In this document: piece after piece, positions 36,929-45,651 of the stretch
Layout: the number at the start of each line of letters is the position of its first letter
Position numbering within the stretch: position 1 is the first letter of the stretch
DNA from: Pseudomonadota bacterium
GTDB lineage: Bacteria; Pseudomonadota; Alphaproteobacteria; Sphingomonadales; Govanellaceae
Reading direction: 5' to 3'
DNA length: 64,000 nucleotides
NCBI GenBank assembly: GCA_003577275.1
Contig: QEVO01000002.1
Coordinates: forward strand, 558,001-622,000
Position numbers and translations under genes: made by a program
Notes under the pieces: generated by a model
What the model was told of the DNA's origin: nothing
Databases searched by the model: none
Seen by the model: the letters and a program-made list of their open reading frames with translations, nothing else

Positions 36929-37573
36929 ATGAAGGCCGCCATCGTACCCGTCACGCCTTTTCAGCAAAACTGCAGCATCCTGTGGTGTGAGAAGACCATG
37001 GCCGGCGCGGTGGTCGATCCCGGCGGCGACCTGCCGTTGATCACGGAAACGGTGGAACGCTACGGCGTCAGGCTAGAGAAAATCCTTCTCACCCATGGCC
37101 ATATCGATCATGCCGGCGGCGCCCGGGCGCTCGCCGATGAGCTCAATCTGCCCATCGAGGGGCCGCAGCGGGAAGAGGCGTTCTGGCTCGACAAATTGGC
37201 CGAGCAAGGCCGGCAATGGGGCTTTCCCGGCGCTCAGGCCGTTACTCCCGATCGTTGGCTGGAGGATGGCGACCAAGTCAGCTTCGGCGAGGAGACGCTG
37301 GAGGTTCTGCACTGCCCCGGCCATACCCCCGGTCATATCGTGTTCTATTCGCCGCAAGACCGGCTCGCCATCGTCGGCGATGTGCTGTTTCAAGGCTCCA
37401 TCGGCCGCACCGACTTTCCCCGCGGCGATCACGCCACGCTCATCCGCTCCATCGTCGAGAAACTCTGGCCGCTGGGCGACGATGTGACCTTCATCCCTGG
37501 CCACGGCCCGCTCTCTACCTTCGGCGACGAGCGCCGCTCCAACCCCTTCGTCGGCGACCGCGTCCTTGCATGA
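36929..37573 (+). CDS. MBL-fold metallo-hydrolase (glyoxalase II-like, YcbL type)
   Basis: 214 residues. The zinc-binding THGHIDHAGG, the second His in CPGHTPGHIV, Asp in IVGDVLFQGSIGRTDFP and the final His in FIPGHGPLSTFG form the full dinuclear site. The compact form without the glyoxalase II C-terminal domain matches YcbL/GloC proteins. The substrate is probably a thioester such as S-lactoylglutathione, but this is inferred. The stop overlaps the next start (ATGA). Confidence 0.9.
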   Translation: MKAAIVPVTPFQQNCSILWCEKTMAGAVVDPGGDLPLITETVERYGVRLEKILLTHGHIDHAGGARALADELNLPIEGPQREEAFWLDKLAEQGRQWGFPGAQAVTPDRWLEDGDQVSFGEETLEVLHCPGHTPGHIVFYSPQDRLAIVGDVLFQGSIGRTDFPRGDHATLIRSIVEKLWPLGDDVTFIPGHGPLSTFGDERRSNPFVGDRVLA

Positions 37574-38250
37574 CCCCCGACGAACTCCTTGCCCGCCTTC
37601 TCTACCGCGATGGCCTGATGCTGGTCATCGACAAGCCGGCGGGCTTGGCGGTGCATCCCGGACCCGGCGGCGGCGATCATCTGGAGCGCTACTTAGACGC
37701 CCTACGCTTCGGCCTGCCCAGCCCGCCGGCGCTGGCCCATCGCTTGGACCGCGATACGTCCGGCTGTCTCATTCTCGGCCGCCATCGCAAGGCGCTGGCC
37801 AAGCTGGGGCGGCTGTTCTCTTCAGGCAGGATCGAGAAAACCTATTGGGCGGTGGTCGACGACCGGCCGCCGGCGGATCAGGGAACGATCGACGCCCCGC
37901 TCCTTAAAAAGAATCAGAAAACCGGCTGGCATATGAAGGTATCGCCGGACGGCCAGAAGGCGGTGACCGACTATCGGGTTCTGGGAACCGACGGCAGCCG
38001 CGCCTGGCTGGAGCTGAGGCCCCGCACCGGCCGCACCCACCAGATCCGCGTGCATTGCGCCCATATGGGCTGCCCCATCGTCGGCGATCCGGTTTACGGC
38101 AAGGGCGGCCGCGAGGAGCCGCTCCTGCTCCATGCCCGAGCGCTTATCATCCCCTTATACCCCAACCGCGACCCCGTTCGAGTCGTCGCCCCGCCGCCGC
38201 CCCACATGCAAGGACCGTTGCGCGCCTGCGGCTGGAGCGGTGAGGAATGA
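37570..38250 (+). CDS. RluA-family pseudouridine synthase
   Basis: 226 residues. The catalytic motif HRLDRDTSGCLILGR carries the essential Asp, and LRPRTGRTHQIRVHCAHMGCPIVGDPVYG is the conserved C-terminal core. No S4 domain is present at the N-terminus, which fits RluA/TruC-type rather than RluD. The target RNA cannot be told. Translationally coupled to the MBL hydrolase by ATGA. Confidence 0.9.
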   Translation: MTPDELLARLLYRDGLMLVIDKPAGLAVHPGPGGGDHLERYLDALRFGLPSPPALAHRLDRDTSGCLILGRHRKALAKLGRLFSSGRIEKTYWAVVDDRPPADQGTIDAPLLKKNQKTGWHMKVSPDGQKAVTDYRVLGTDGSRAWLELRPRTGRTHQIRVHCAHMGCPIVGDPVYGKGGREEPLLLHARALIIPLYPNRDPVRVVAPPPPHMQGPLRACGWSGEE

Positions 38251-38285
38251 CTTGGCGGCGGCGGCGGCACTGATAATATGCGCGA

Positions 38286-38945
38286 ATGCGCATCCTCTTG
38301 GTGGAAGACGACGATCTATTGGGCGACGGCCTGCAAGTGGCCTTGTCCAACGAAGGCCATACCGTCGAATGGGTCGAGGATGGCGAGAGCGCCGATGCAG
38401 CGCTCCGCGCCGGCGCGTTTGATCTCGTGGTGCTTGATTTGCGGCTGCCGAAAATGTCCGGGCTGGAAGTGCTGCGCGTCTTGCGCGGCCGCGGCGACGC
38501 CACGCCGGTGCTGATCCTGACCGCCATGGACGCCATCGACGACCGGGTAAAGGGGCTCGACCTTGGGGCCGACGATTACCTCGTCAAGCCGTTCGACATG
38601 AAGGAATTCTTCGCCCGCGTGCGCTCCCTGGAGCGGCGCGCCAAGGGCCGCGCCTCGGTCGCCCTCGAGGTTGGCCCCATCGCGCTTGATCCGACCGCCC
38701 ATGCCGTATCGGTCAGCGGCCAGCGGATCGAGCTGTCGCACAAGGAGTTCCTGGTGTTGCGGGTCTTGATGGAGCATGCCGGTCAGTACCTGTCCCGCGC
38801 CCAGATCGAAGACCGGCTTTACCAATGGAACAATCCCGTCAGCAGCAACGCCGTGGAGGTGCACATTCACCACCTGCGCAAAAAACTAGGCGTCGATCTG
38901 ATCAAAAACGTGCGCGGCGTCGGCTACATCATGGAAGAGGCGTGA
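38286..38945 (+). CDS. OmpR/PhoB-family response regulator
   Basis: 219 residues: receiver domain with acidic pair EDDDLL, phospho-Asp in LVVLDLRLPKMSG (about residue 52), switch Thr in LILTAMD and Lys in YLVKPFD; then a winged-helix Trans_reg_C domain with ELSHKEFLVLRVLMEHAG and VEVHIHHLRKKLG. It is paired with the histidine kinase 3 bases downstream. The signal is not known; the family (QseB/TctD-like) includes envelope and carboxylate sensors. Confidence 0.93.
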   Translation: MRILLVEDDDLLGDGLQVALSNEGHTVEWVEDGESADAALRAGAFDLVVLDLRLPKMSGLEVLRVLRGRGDATPVLILTAMDAIDDRVKGLDLGADDYLVKPFDMKEFFARVRSLERRAKGRASVALEVGPIALDPTAHAVSVSGQRIELSHKEFLVLRVLMEHAGQYLSRAQIEDRLYQWNNPVSSNAVEVHIHHLRKKLGVDLIKNVRGVGYIMEEA

Positions 38946-38948
38946 GCC

Positions 38949-40310
38949 ATGGCGGCGCCCTCCATCAAGCGGCGGATGCTGGTCATTCTGCTGGGCATTT
39001 TCGCCGTGGTCTGGATGTCGGTGGCGACCATCACCTTCATGAATGTGCGCCGCGAGGTGCGGGATGTTTTCGACGCCCAACTGGCGCAGGCGGCGCGGGT
39101 GCTGGCGACGCTGGTGCGGGATGAGGTCAAAGAATTCGGCGAGGACGGCTCAATCGCTGATGACGCCCTATCCATTCAAATCCACGATCTGGAACCCGAT
39201 TTCATGTTCCAGGTGCTGCTCAACAACACCGTCGTCATGCGCTCGCAAAGCGCGCCCTTGGCGCCGATCTGGGATCGACCCGGCTATAAGAGCCTGGAGG
39301 AGAGCGGCAATCGCTGGCGCGTCTTGCGCTATCAGGCGGCGGGCAATCCCGCGGTCATCATCGTCGGCGGACGGCGAACCGAGCGGACGCGGCTGGTGCA
39401 GAGCGTCGCCATCGAGGCGATGTGGCCGCTCCTGTTGGCGCTGCCGGTGCTGGCGCTTGCCACCCTTGTTGGCATCCGGCAGGCCTTGCTGCCGCTGCGC
39501 CGGGTGCGCGACGACATCCGCCGCCGCACGCCGGAAGAGCTGGGGCCGGTGGATACCAGCACCGTGCCGAAGGAAATCTCGCGGGTGATCATTGCGCTCA
39601 ATGCGCTGTTCGCCCGGCTGGTCGAGGCGTTGGAGCGCGAACGGCGCTTTACCTCCTATGCGGCGCACGAACTGCGCACGCCGCTGGCCGCCCTGAAAAC
39701 CCAGGCCCATGTGGCGCTGGCGGCGCGCGACGACCGGCAGCGGCAAAAGGCGGTGGAAAACATCGCCGCCGGCGTCGAACGCACGGCCAAGCTCGTTGAG
39801 CAGCTTCTGACCCTGGCGCGGCTCGATCCTCCCCACGCCGAGCTACGCCGGGACGCGGTGGATCTCGGTGCGGCGGTGCGCGATGTCGTCGGAGGATTGC
39901 GCGATATCGCCAATGCCAACAACATTACGTTGGTTGTCGACGTGCATGACGGCGCTGTCATCGAGGGCGATCATGCCGCCATCACCATTCTGGCGCGCAA
40001 CCTCATCGACAACGCCTTGCGCTACACGCCGGCGGGCGGCCAGGTGAGTGTCACCGTGGCCTGCGCCGACGCCGCCGCCATACTGACGGTCAGCGACAGC
40101 GGCCCCGGCATTCCCGAGGGCGAACGCCGCGCCGTCTTTGAACGCTTCTATCGCATGGTCGGCAGCAAGGCCGAAGGATCGGGGCTGGGCCTTTCCATCG
40201 TCCAGCGCATCGCCGAGCTGCACAAGGCCGCCATCGACCTCGCCAACCGTCCTGAGGGCGGCCTGATCGTGACCGTGCGCTTCCCGCTGCGGAAGGAGAG
40301 AAAATCATAG
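38949..40310 (+). CDS. Sensor histidine kinase (QseC/TctE-like)
   Basis: 453 residues. Two membrane helices (about 10-30 and 155-180) flank a periplasmic domain of ~120 residues. A HAMP-like region precedes the H box SYAAHELRTPLAALKTQ; the ATPase lobe has NLIDNALRYTPAGG, SDSGPGIP and GSGLGLSIVQRIAELH, all intact. It autophosphorylates and passes phosphate to the regulator encoded just upstream. The ligand is unknown. Confidence 0.93.
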   Translation: MAAPSIKRRMLVILLGIFAVVWMSVATITFMNVRREVRDVFDAQLAQAARVLATLVRDEVKEFGEDGSIADDALSIQIHDLEPDFMFQVLLNNTVVMRSQSAPLAPIWDRPGYKSLEESGNRWRVLRYQAAGNPAVIIVGGRRTERTRLVQSVAIEAMWPLLLALPVLALATLVGIRQALLPLRRVRDDIRRRTPEELGPVDTSTVPKEISRVIIALNALFARLVEALERERRFTSYAAHELRTPLAALKTQAHVALAARDDRQRQKAVENIAAGVERTAKLVEQLLTLARLDPPHAELRRDAVDLGAAVRDVVGGLRDIANANNITLVVDVHDGAVIEGDHAAITILARNLIDNALRYTPAGGQVSVTVACADAAAILTVSDSGPGIPEGERRAVFERFYRMVGSKAEGSGLGLSIVQRIAELHKAAIDLANRPEGGLIVTVRFPLRKERKS

Positions 40311-40315
40311 GACGC

Positions 40316-40437
40316 GGTGATTGCGAGGAGGCCCTTGCGCGCAAATAATAATTGCGGTGCTACACGCCGCAGGGGCCGACGAAGCAATCCAGGCTGTCAG
40401 ATGGATTGCTTCGCTGGCGCTCGCAAGGACGATTCCG
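40316..40437. repeat. Intergenic repeat, family C copy 2 (diverged)
   Basis: Left part ggtgattgcgagg, core gaagcaatccaggc and tggattgcttcgctggcgctcgcaa share the pattern of 14631-14697. It fills the gap between the convergent sensor kinase and nucleotidyltransferase genes. Confidence 0.55.
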
Positions 40438-40444
40438 TGTAGCT

Positions 40445-41233
40445 CTAAGCGCTGGCCTCGCGGGCGAGACGATTGCCGTCTACGGGCTGCGATTCCCGCA
40501 CCAGCCAGCTCCTGGTCAGGCGGCGGGCGTTTTCCAGGTCCATGGGGTAATCGATCTCGCCCCATTCCAGGCCATTGATCGACACCGTGCCGACATGGGC
40601 CTCGCGGGCGATGGCGCCGATCACCCGCAGGTACCAGGACGATGTGCCCTGCGGTTGCCGCATGGCGGCCTCCAGGGCGTTTTTGAACAGCGCCGGACCT
40701 TCGCCCTTGAAACACAGCATGCCGATGGACTCGCCGTCCACCGCATCAAGCGGCAAATCCTTGCCGATGGCGGTCAGCGCATCGCCGGAAAGCTGAACCT
40801 TCATGTCGTCGGAGTCATAGTGCTCCTTGCAATCGATGGTCAGCGTGATCGGCGCCGACGCTTCGGCCAGCAGCTTCTCCAGCACCGGCGTCTCGAAAAT
40901 CGTATCGCCGTTGAGGAGCACGAAATCTTCGCTCATTTCTTGTCGCGCCAGCCAGCAACTGCCCAGGTTGTCGGCGACCTTGAAAAACGGATTGAACAGC
41001 GCGCGCGCGTTGATGCCATGGGCGCGCAGCGCCGCCAGCCGCTCTTCGACCTTTTCGGCGTAAAAGCCGGTTACCACGACGATTTCCGAAATGCCGCAAT
41101 CGACCAGGCGGTTTATCTGCCATTCCAAAACCGACATCGCCGACAGCGGCAGCAGGCACTTCGGCAGCGCTTCGGTCATCGGCAACAGTCGTGAGCCCTG
41201 CCCGGCACTTAAGATGATGGCTTTACGCACCAT
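40445..41233 (-). CDS. Sugar-/polyol-phosphate nucleotidyltransferase
   Basis: 262 residues with a Rossmann-like nucleotidyltransferase fold. It starts MVRKAIILSAGQGSRLLPMT, the G-x-G-x-R-x-x-P loop, and has PKCLLPL, FVLLNGDTIFETP (metal Asp) and a late WGEIDYPMDLENAR. The pattern is closest to CTP-dependent enzymes for choline-, inositol- or other polyol phosphates (LicC/IPCT-like). With the following HAD phosphatase and CDP-alcohol transferase genes it suggests production of a CDP-activated alcohol. AGAGGAAA lies upstream of the ATG. Confidence 0.83.
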   Translation of the reverse strand: MVRKAIILSAGQGSRLLPMTEALPKCLLPLSAMSVLEWQINRLVDCGISEIVVVTGFYAEKVEERLAALRAHGINARALFNPFFKVADNLGSCWLARQEMSEDFVLLNGDTIFETPVLEKLLAEASAPITLTIDCKEHYDSDDMKVQLSGDALTAIGKDLPLDAVDGESIGMLCFKGEGPALFKNALEAAMRQPQGTSSWYLRVIGAIAREAHVGTVSINGLEWGEIDYPMDLENARRLTRSWLVRESQPVDGNRLAREASA

Positions 41234-41273
41234 GATATTTTTTCCTCTTGTCGCAGGTTTGCGCCTGAAGCTT

Positions 41274-41960
41274 TCAGGCGTTCCAGTCTTCAATTTTCAT
41301 CCCGCGCGCCTTGGCGAGGCGGCGGAGCTTACCAGTCGGGTTGATGGCCACGGCGTCGCTCGCCCACTCGAACAGCGGCGCATCGGTGTGGTGATCGGAA
41401 TAGGCGATGACATGCCGGCCCTGGGTCAGCGCGCTGACCGCCGCCAGGGCCCGGATCTTGGCCGGACCATAGCAATTCTCGCCGTCGATTAACGGCAGCA
41501 GCCGCGCATGCTGGTCCCAGGTCGAGCGGGTGGAAACCACGGCGTCAAAACCGAGACGGCGGCCGATGCGCTCGGCCAGGAAATCGAAGCTCGCCGTCAC
41601 CATGATCAGGGTATGGCCGGCGGCGCGATGGCGCTCGATGGCGCGCTCGGCCCCCGGCCGCAAGCCGCCCGCCATCAACCGATCAACGAACATATCGGCG
41701 TAGCGCGCCACTTCGCCGCGGGTAAGGCCGGCGATGCTGACGGCGAGCATCCGTTCTTTGAAGGTCTTGCGATCGATCGCCTTGCGGACATAGGCCGCCA
41801 TGGCCGCCACGACCCCCGGTACGGCGCGCAACAGCCTGCCCTGCCGCCACAGGCAAAACAGCAAAAAGGGGGTAAAGGTGCCGCGCCTCGTGATCGTCCG
41901 ATCAAGATCGAAGACGGCCGCCACCGCCGCCCCCGAGGCGGTTTCCCGGGGTGCGGTCAT
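41274..41960 (-). CDS. HAD-IB family phosphatase (SerB-like)
   Basis: About 229 residues. Motif I reads FDLDRTITRRGTF, motif II VTASFDFLAERIG, and motif III YSDHHTDAPLFEWA. This is the HAD-IB subgroup that includes phosphoserine phosphatase and lipid phosphatases with helical caps. The ATG at 41960 is preferred; the frame runs further upstream. It sits between the nucleotidyltransferase and CDP-alcohol transferase genes, so its likely substrate is a phosphorylated product of that pathway. Confidence 0.84.
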   Translation of the reverse strand: MTAPRETASGAAVAAVFDLDRTITRRGTFTPFLLFCLWRQGRLLRAVPGVVAAMAAYVRKAIDRKTFKERMLAVSIAGLTRGEVARYADMFVDRLMAGGLRPGAERAIERHRAAGHTLIMVTASFDFLAERIGRRLGFDAVVSTRSTWDQHARLLPLIDGENCYGPAKIRALAAVSALTQGRHVIAYSDHHTDAPLFEWASDAVAINPTGKLRRLAKARGMKIEDWNA

Positions 41961-42084
41961 GGCTTGCCTGACCTCGTAGCGCAGCGCTGACATCCTCGTC
42001 GCCGATCCATTCCTTGGCCTTTTCGACCGGCGCTACCATAGATCGGCAAACTTAAGCCACGCTTAAGTGATTGAAAAATTTCGC

Positions 42085-43275
42085 CTACTCGCTGAGCCAG
42101 GAGCGAATCGGGCGGCCCACGAGCCGCTCCGCCCCCGCCTGCAGAAGGCGGGCGATATGAAACGGCACGCAGATCAGCGTCCATGCGGCCACCGCCAGGA
42201 AGCCCAAGTCCGGCCGGCCGAACAGCAGACTGATGGTCAGAATCACCATGTTGGGGTTGCGGCGGGCGGTGACCTCCCGCATCACGGAATCAAGCCGCCG
42301 CCAGACATGGATGTGAAAGCCGAAGCTGTGCATGAAGATAGCCTCGGCGATGCGGCCGACCACATAGCCGATGAGAATGACCTCAAGCGCCGGCGCGCCA
42401 TAGGCGGCCATCAGGCTGCTCTCGGCGTAGCCCGTGGCCTGCAGGCCCATCCACCACGCCCACCACCAGAAGGGTGGGTGGATGAGGTCGATGCCATGGT
42501 CGAAGATGTTGCCGAGCTTGGAGGAGGTCAGCGTCACCCGCGCCAGCTTGCCGTCCACGGTATCGAGGAACACCATGAGGTAGGCCGCCAGCATGCCCGG
42601 CCAGAAATCGCCGCGCCAGAATAGCCATTGCGTCAACAGCACCAGGAGCAGGCCGACGCTGGTCACCATATTGGGGGTCAGTTTAAGTTTGGAGGCCGCC
42701 AGCGTCACCCAGAAGGCGGGGATCGGCCAGACGTATTTGGTCACGATGTCGGTCACGCCCTTATAGGCGGCGCGGTACATCGCCCATTCGATGGCGCGTT
42801 CGGATTGCTCGCGCATGGACGCCACCAGCGGCGGCTCCGCCTTGCGCAGGGCCTTGTTGTAGGCGCCGCAGATATCGTCCACCGTCACCACCCGCATGCC
42901 GGCCGGGATCGGCGCGCCGCCTAGGCCGCCTGCCGCCACCGCTTGGCGCACGGCGGCAACCGCCTCCGCCGGAGCGTGGGCGGCGATCACCGTCTCCCCC
43001 GCCTGGCTGTTGGCGGTGACGATGACGCCCGGATTGTCCAGAATGGCATTGAGCACACGGGCGTCGAGGTACCAGTCGGCGCGCAACAGCGCCGCCGCGA
43101 CGCCGGGGGGCGGTTGATCGGCATAGACCGCCGGGCGTTTTGACTTCGCCAGCGCCCGGATCAGCCGGGCCTTGGGCGTCATTCCCCACAAGGCGATGCC
43201 GCCGTCGCCGATCAGCGACACCGCAATCGTCGGCGCATCTGCCAGGTTGCCGTGCTGGTTTTTCTTTCGCGTCAT
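42085..43275 (-). CDS. CDP-alcohol phosphatidyltransferase-family protein with extra N-terminal domain
   Basis: 396-residue membrane protein. The CDP-OH-P signature is complete: D238, D241-G242, A245-R246, G255, D259 and D263 (within LDTVDGKLARVTL... and NIFDHGIDLI). Several membrane helices follow. The first ~180 residues form a soluble domain with DGGIALWGMTPKARLIRAL, not recognised as a known family. With the nucleotidyltransferase and HAD phosphatase downstream it probably condenses a CDP-alcohol with a phosphorylated or lipid alcohol. ATG at 43275 has GGAG 6 bases upstream; an ATG at 43287 is possible. Confidence 0.85.
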   Translation of the reverse strand: MTRKKNQHGNLADAPTIAVSLIGDGGIALWGMTPKARLIRALAKSKRPAVYADQPPPGVAAALLRADWYLDARVLNAILDNPGVIVTANSQAGETVIAAHAPAEAVAAVRQAVAAGGLGGAPIPAGMRVVTVDDICGAYNKALRKAEPPLVASMREQSERAIEWAMYRAAYKGVTDIVTKYVWPIPAFWVTLAASKLKLTPNMVTSVGLLLVLLTQWLFWRGDFWPGMLAAYLMVFLDTVDGKLARVTLTSSKLGNIFDHGIDLIHPPFWWWAWWMGLQATGYAESSLMAAYGAPALEVILIGYVVGRIAEAIFMHSFGFHIHVWRRLDSVMREVTARRNPNMVILTISLLFGRPDLGFLAVAAWTLICVPFHIARLLQAGAERLVGRPIRSWLSE

Positions 43276-43295
43276 CCACAACTCCATCCCCGCCT

Positions 43296-43372
43296 AGTGT
43301 GGTGGAACTGAAGTTCGCTACATTGCTGTTGTAAGGTGCAGTCAAGCGAACTTCAGTTCCAAGAACCACACT
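43296..43372. repeat. MITE-like palindrome, family E copy 1
   Basis: Perfect 16-base arms ggaactgaagttcgct / agcgaacttcagttcc with an outer 8-base pair agtgtggt / accacact. It is in the gap between divergent CDP-alcohol transferase and SDR genes and is followed after 16 bases by a related palindrome. Confidence 0.8.
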
Positions 43373-43388
43373 GGAATCATATAAATAG

Positions 43389-43463
43389 CTAGTGTCCTTT
43401 TGAATACGAAGTTCGCGAAGACCGGACTGCGATATGAGGCGAACTTCGGATTCAGGACACTAG
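43389..43463. repeat. MITE-like palindrome, family E copy 2
   Basis: Ends ctagtgtcct and aggacactag are perfect inverted repeats, and the arms continue with gaagttcgc / gcgaacttc. It shares the gaagttcgc core with the copy at 43296 but has different outer ends, so the two are relatives rather than exact copies. Confidence 0.8.
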
Positions 43464-43577
43464 ACGAAGGGCATCCTAACGAGCTGGCGCACGTGATCAA
43501 GAGAATCGCGCATTGTGCCGGGAGTAAGGCTTTGGCAAACTGCCGCCCGACAGTCCCACCAATTGGAGTCAACAGCT

Positions 43578-44372
43578 ATGGATCTCGGTCTGAAAGACAA
43601 AATCGCCCTTGTCGCGGCGTCCAGCCAGGGGCTGGGCAAGGCGACGGCGCTGGCGCTGGCCCGCGAAGGGGCTCGGGTAGTGATCAGCGGCCGCCAGGAG
43701 TCGGCGCTCGCCGCCGCCAAAGCGGAGATCGAAGCCGCCGTCCCTGGCGCGGTGGTGCGGGCCATCGTCGCCGATGTGACCAAGCTTGACGACATCGAGC
43801 GGCTGGTGGCGGATACGGTGGCCGCCTGCGGCGCCCTTCATATCCTCGTCACCAACGCCGGCGGGCCGCCGCCCGGCACCTTTGAGGCGGTGTCCGACGA
43901 GGACTGGCAGCGCGCCTTCCAGCTCACCGTGATGTCGGCGGTGCGGCTGGGCCGCGCGGCGCTGCCTCACATGCGCCGCCAAAAGTGGGGCCGCATCATC
44001 AATATCGCCTCCAGCTCGGTCAAACAGCCGATCCGCGACCTGGTGCTGTCAAACAGCCTGCGCTTGAGTGTGGTGGGCATGGCCAAGGCGCTGGCCGGCG
44101 AGTGCGCCGCCAACAACATCACCGTCAACACCGTCGGTCCCGGCTGGACCCGCACCGACCGGGTGACGCAGATTTTTCAAAATCGCGCCGCGCGGACCAA
44201 GATCAGCGAGGAGGATATCGAGCGCGCCATTACCGCCGCCATCCCCATGGGCCGCCTGGGCCGCCCCGAGGAACTGGCGGACGTGGTGACATTCCTCGCG
44301 TCCGAGCGGGCCAGCTACGTCACCGGGGTTTTCCTGCCAGTGGACGGCGGCGCCGTCAATTCGCCGCTTTAG
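43578..44372 (+). CDS. SDR-fold protein lacking the catalytic Tyr-Lys pair
   Basis: 264 residues with a Rossmann core: AASSQGLGKATALAL for cofactor binding, NAGGPPPG at 93-100, IINIASSSVKQP with Ser145, and the C-terminal VTGVFLPVDGG of FabG-type reductases. Aligning from Ser145, the expected YxxxK reads S158-N-S-L-R162, so both catalytic residues are replaced. Some FabG-like proteins share a similar SNxLR pattern, which suggests a distinct subfamily rather than a mutation. The ATG at 43578 begins MDLGLKDKIA. Ordinary 3-oxoacyl reductase activity is doubtful. Confidence 0.87.
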   Translation: MDLGLKDKIALVAASSQGLGKATALALAREGARVVISGRQESALAAAKAEIEAAVPGAVVRAIVADVTKLDDIERLVADTVAACGALHILVTNAGGPPPGTFEAVSDEDWQRAFQLTVMSAVRLGRAALPHMRRQKWGRIINIASSSVKQPIRDLVLSNSLRLSVVGMAKALAGECAANNITVNTVGPGWTRTDRVTQIFQNRAARTKISEEDIERAITAAIPMGRLGRPEELADVVTFLASERASYVTGVFLPVDGGAVNSPL

Positions 44373-44445
44373 CGATATTTTAAAGACATTGAGGTCAAAT
44401 CCGGAGGGAGGCGTCCGTAGCATGACGCCAAGAGGGAATTGAAAC

Positions 44446-45399
44446 TTGTCCGAATCGCCCACTGTTTCCGTCATCATCCCGAGCTACAATTCCGGCGTTT
44501 ATCTGCGCCAGGCGGTGGCTTCAGCGCTGGCGCAGAAGGGCGATAATTTTACCCTTCAAGACATCATCATCGCCAACGACCACTCCAGTGATCCCGTCTC
44601 CTGCGCGGTTCTGGAGGAAGTATCGCAGATCCCCAAAGTGCGCGTGCTGGCGAATGAAGGCCGCAAAGGCTGTCCCGGCGCGCGCAATTTCGCCATTCAA
44701 GCGTCGAATGCCGATTGGCTGGCGCTGCTTGACGCCGACGACGCATTTCTCGAGGGCGCCCTGGCGGCGCGGATGGCGGCGCTCGATGCGTACCCGGACG
44801 CCACTTGGATCGGCGGCGACTTCATTTATTGCGATGCCGAGCTGCAGCCGAGCGAGCAGCCCTTCTACGCCACGCGCCCCCATACTCGCGCCTGGCTTTA
44901 TGACGACGCCGCGGCGCACGTGCGACTAACGCAGCCGGTAAAAATCTTCGCCACCATCAACCTGGCGATGCCCAGCGCGGTCATGATCCGCCGCGATCGG
45001 GTGCTCGCCCATGGGTTATTTGATGAAAGCCTCGGCAAGGCCGAAGACATCGACATGTGGCTGCGTCTGTCAAGGACGGAGGATTATATTTTCGCCCGTA
45101 CCCCGGTTACCTATTATCGCGTTCACGGCGGCTCCATGACCCAGATTGAGCCGTCACGCGCCTGGAAGATCAAGATTTATGAAAAACACCTGCGCAACCC
45201 ATTGATGCGCGACTGTCGCGCCGTGCTGCAGCGGCAGATCGCCAAATTTCTAACCGAGGAGGCCCGGCTGCTCCGGCAGGGACGAGCCATCAGCGAACTC
45301 GCTGCGGTCTTCGGCCGCTCTCTACGCTATGCCCCCGCCTGCCCGCGGGCGCCGCTTATCGTCTTGCAGCAACTGCTGGCGGCGGCAGCGGGCAGATAA
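44446..45399 (+). CDS. Family 2 glycosyltransferase
   Basis: 317 residues. The GT-A start VSVIIPSYNSGVYLRQAV, DxD-like ALLDADDAFL and a later AEDIDMWLRLSR (acceptor-side ED motif) define family 2. It lacks membrane helices. TTG start with AGAGGGAA upstream. It is 73 bases downstream of the SDR gene. Likely role: building of a surface polysaccharide or protein glycan; the sugar is unknown. Confidence 0.88.
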   Translation: MSESPTVSVIIPSYNSGVYLRQAVASALAQKGDNFTLQDIIIANDHSSDPVSCAVLEEVSQIPKVRVLANEGRKGCPGARNFAIQASNADWLALLDADDAFLEGALAARMAALDAYPDATWIGGDFIYCDAELQPSEQPFYATRPHTRAWLYDDAAAHVRLTQPVKIFATINLAMPSAVMIRRDRVLAHGLFDESLGKAEDIDMWLRLSRTEDYIFARTPVTYYRVHGGSMTQIEPSRAWKIKIYEKHLRNPLMRDCRAVLQRQIAKFLTEEARLLRQGRAISELAAVFGRSLRYAPACPRAPLIVLQQLLAAAAGR

Positions 45400-45651
45400 G
45401 CCTCGGTAGCATTCCCCCAAGCTGGCGACATCCGCTAAACGTCCCCGTTTATTGTCACAACTCATAAGGGAAGATCGTCTAATCATAATAAAATATTAAT
45501 CTATTTTTGAAATCTATGTTATATAAAATAGAAGACCGTTTGTTTTATAACAAACAGTTTCGTCTGCGGCAAGGGTAGGCCCCACGCTCCGCGTCGCAAC
45601 CGCTTCTTTAACTGCAATCATGCTCGACTTGATGGGCTGTGGGGAAAAACA

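Noticed and set aside
43578..44372. Ordinary FabG 3-oxoacyl reductase
   Set aside because: The fold matches, but the catalytic Tyr and Lys are absent, so the plain enzyme name was not used.
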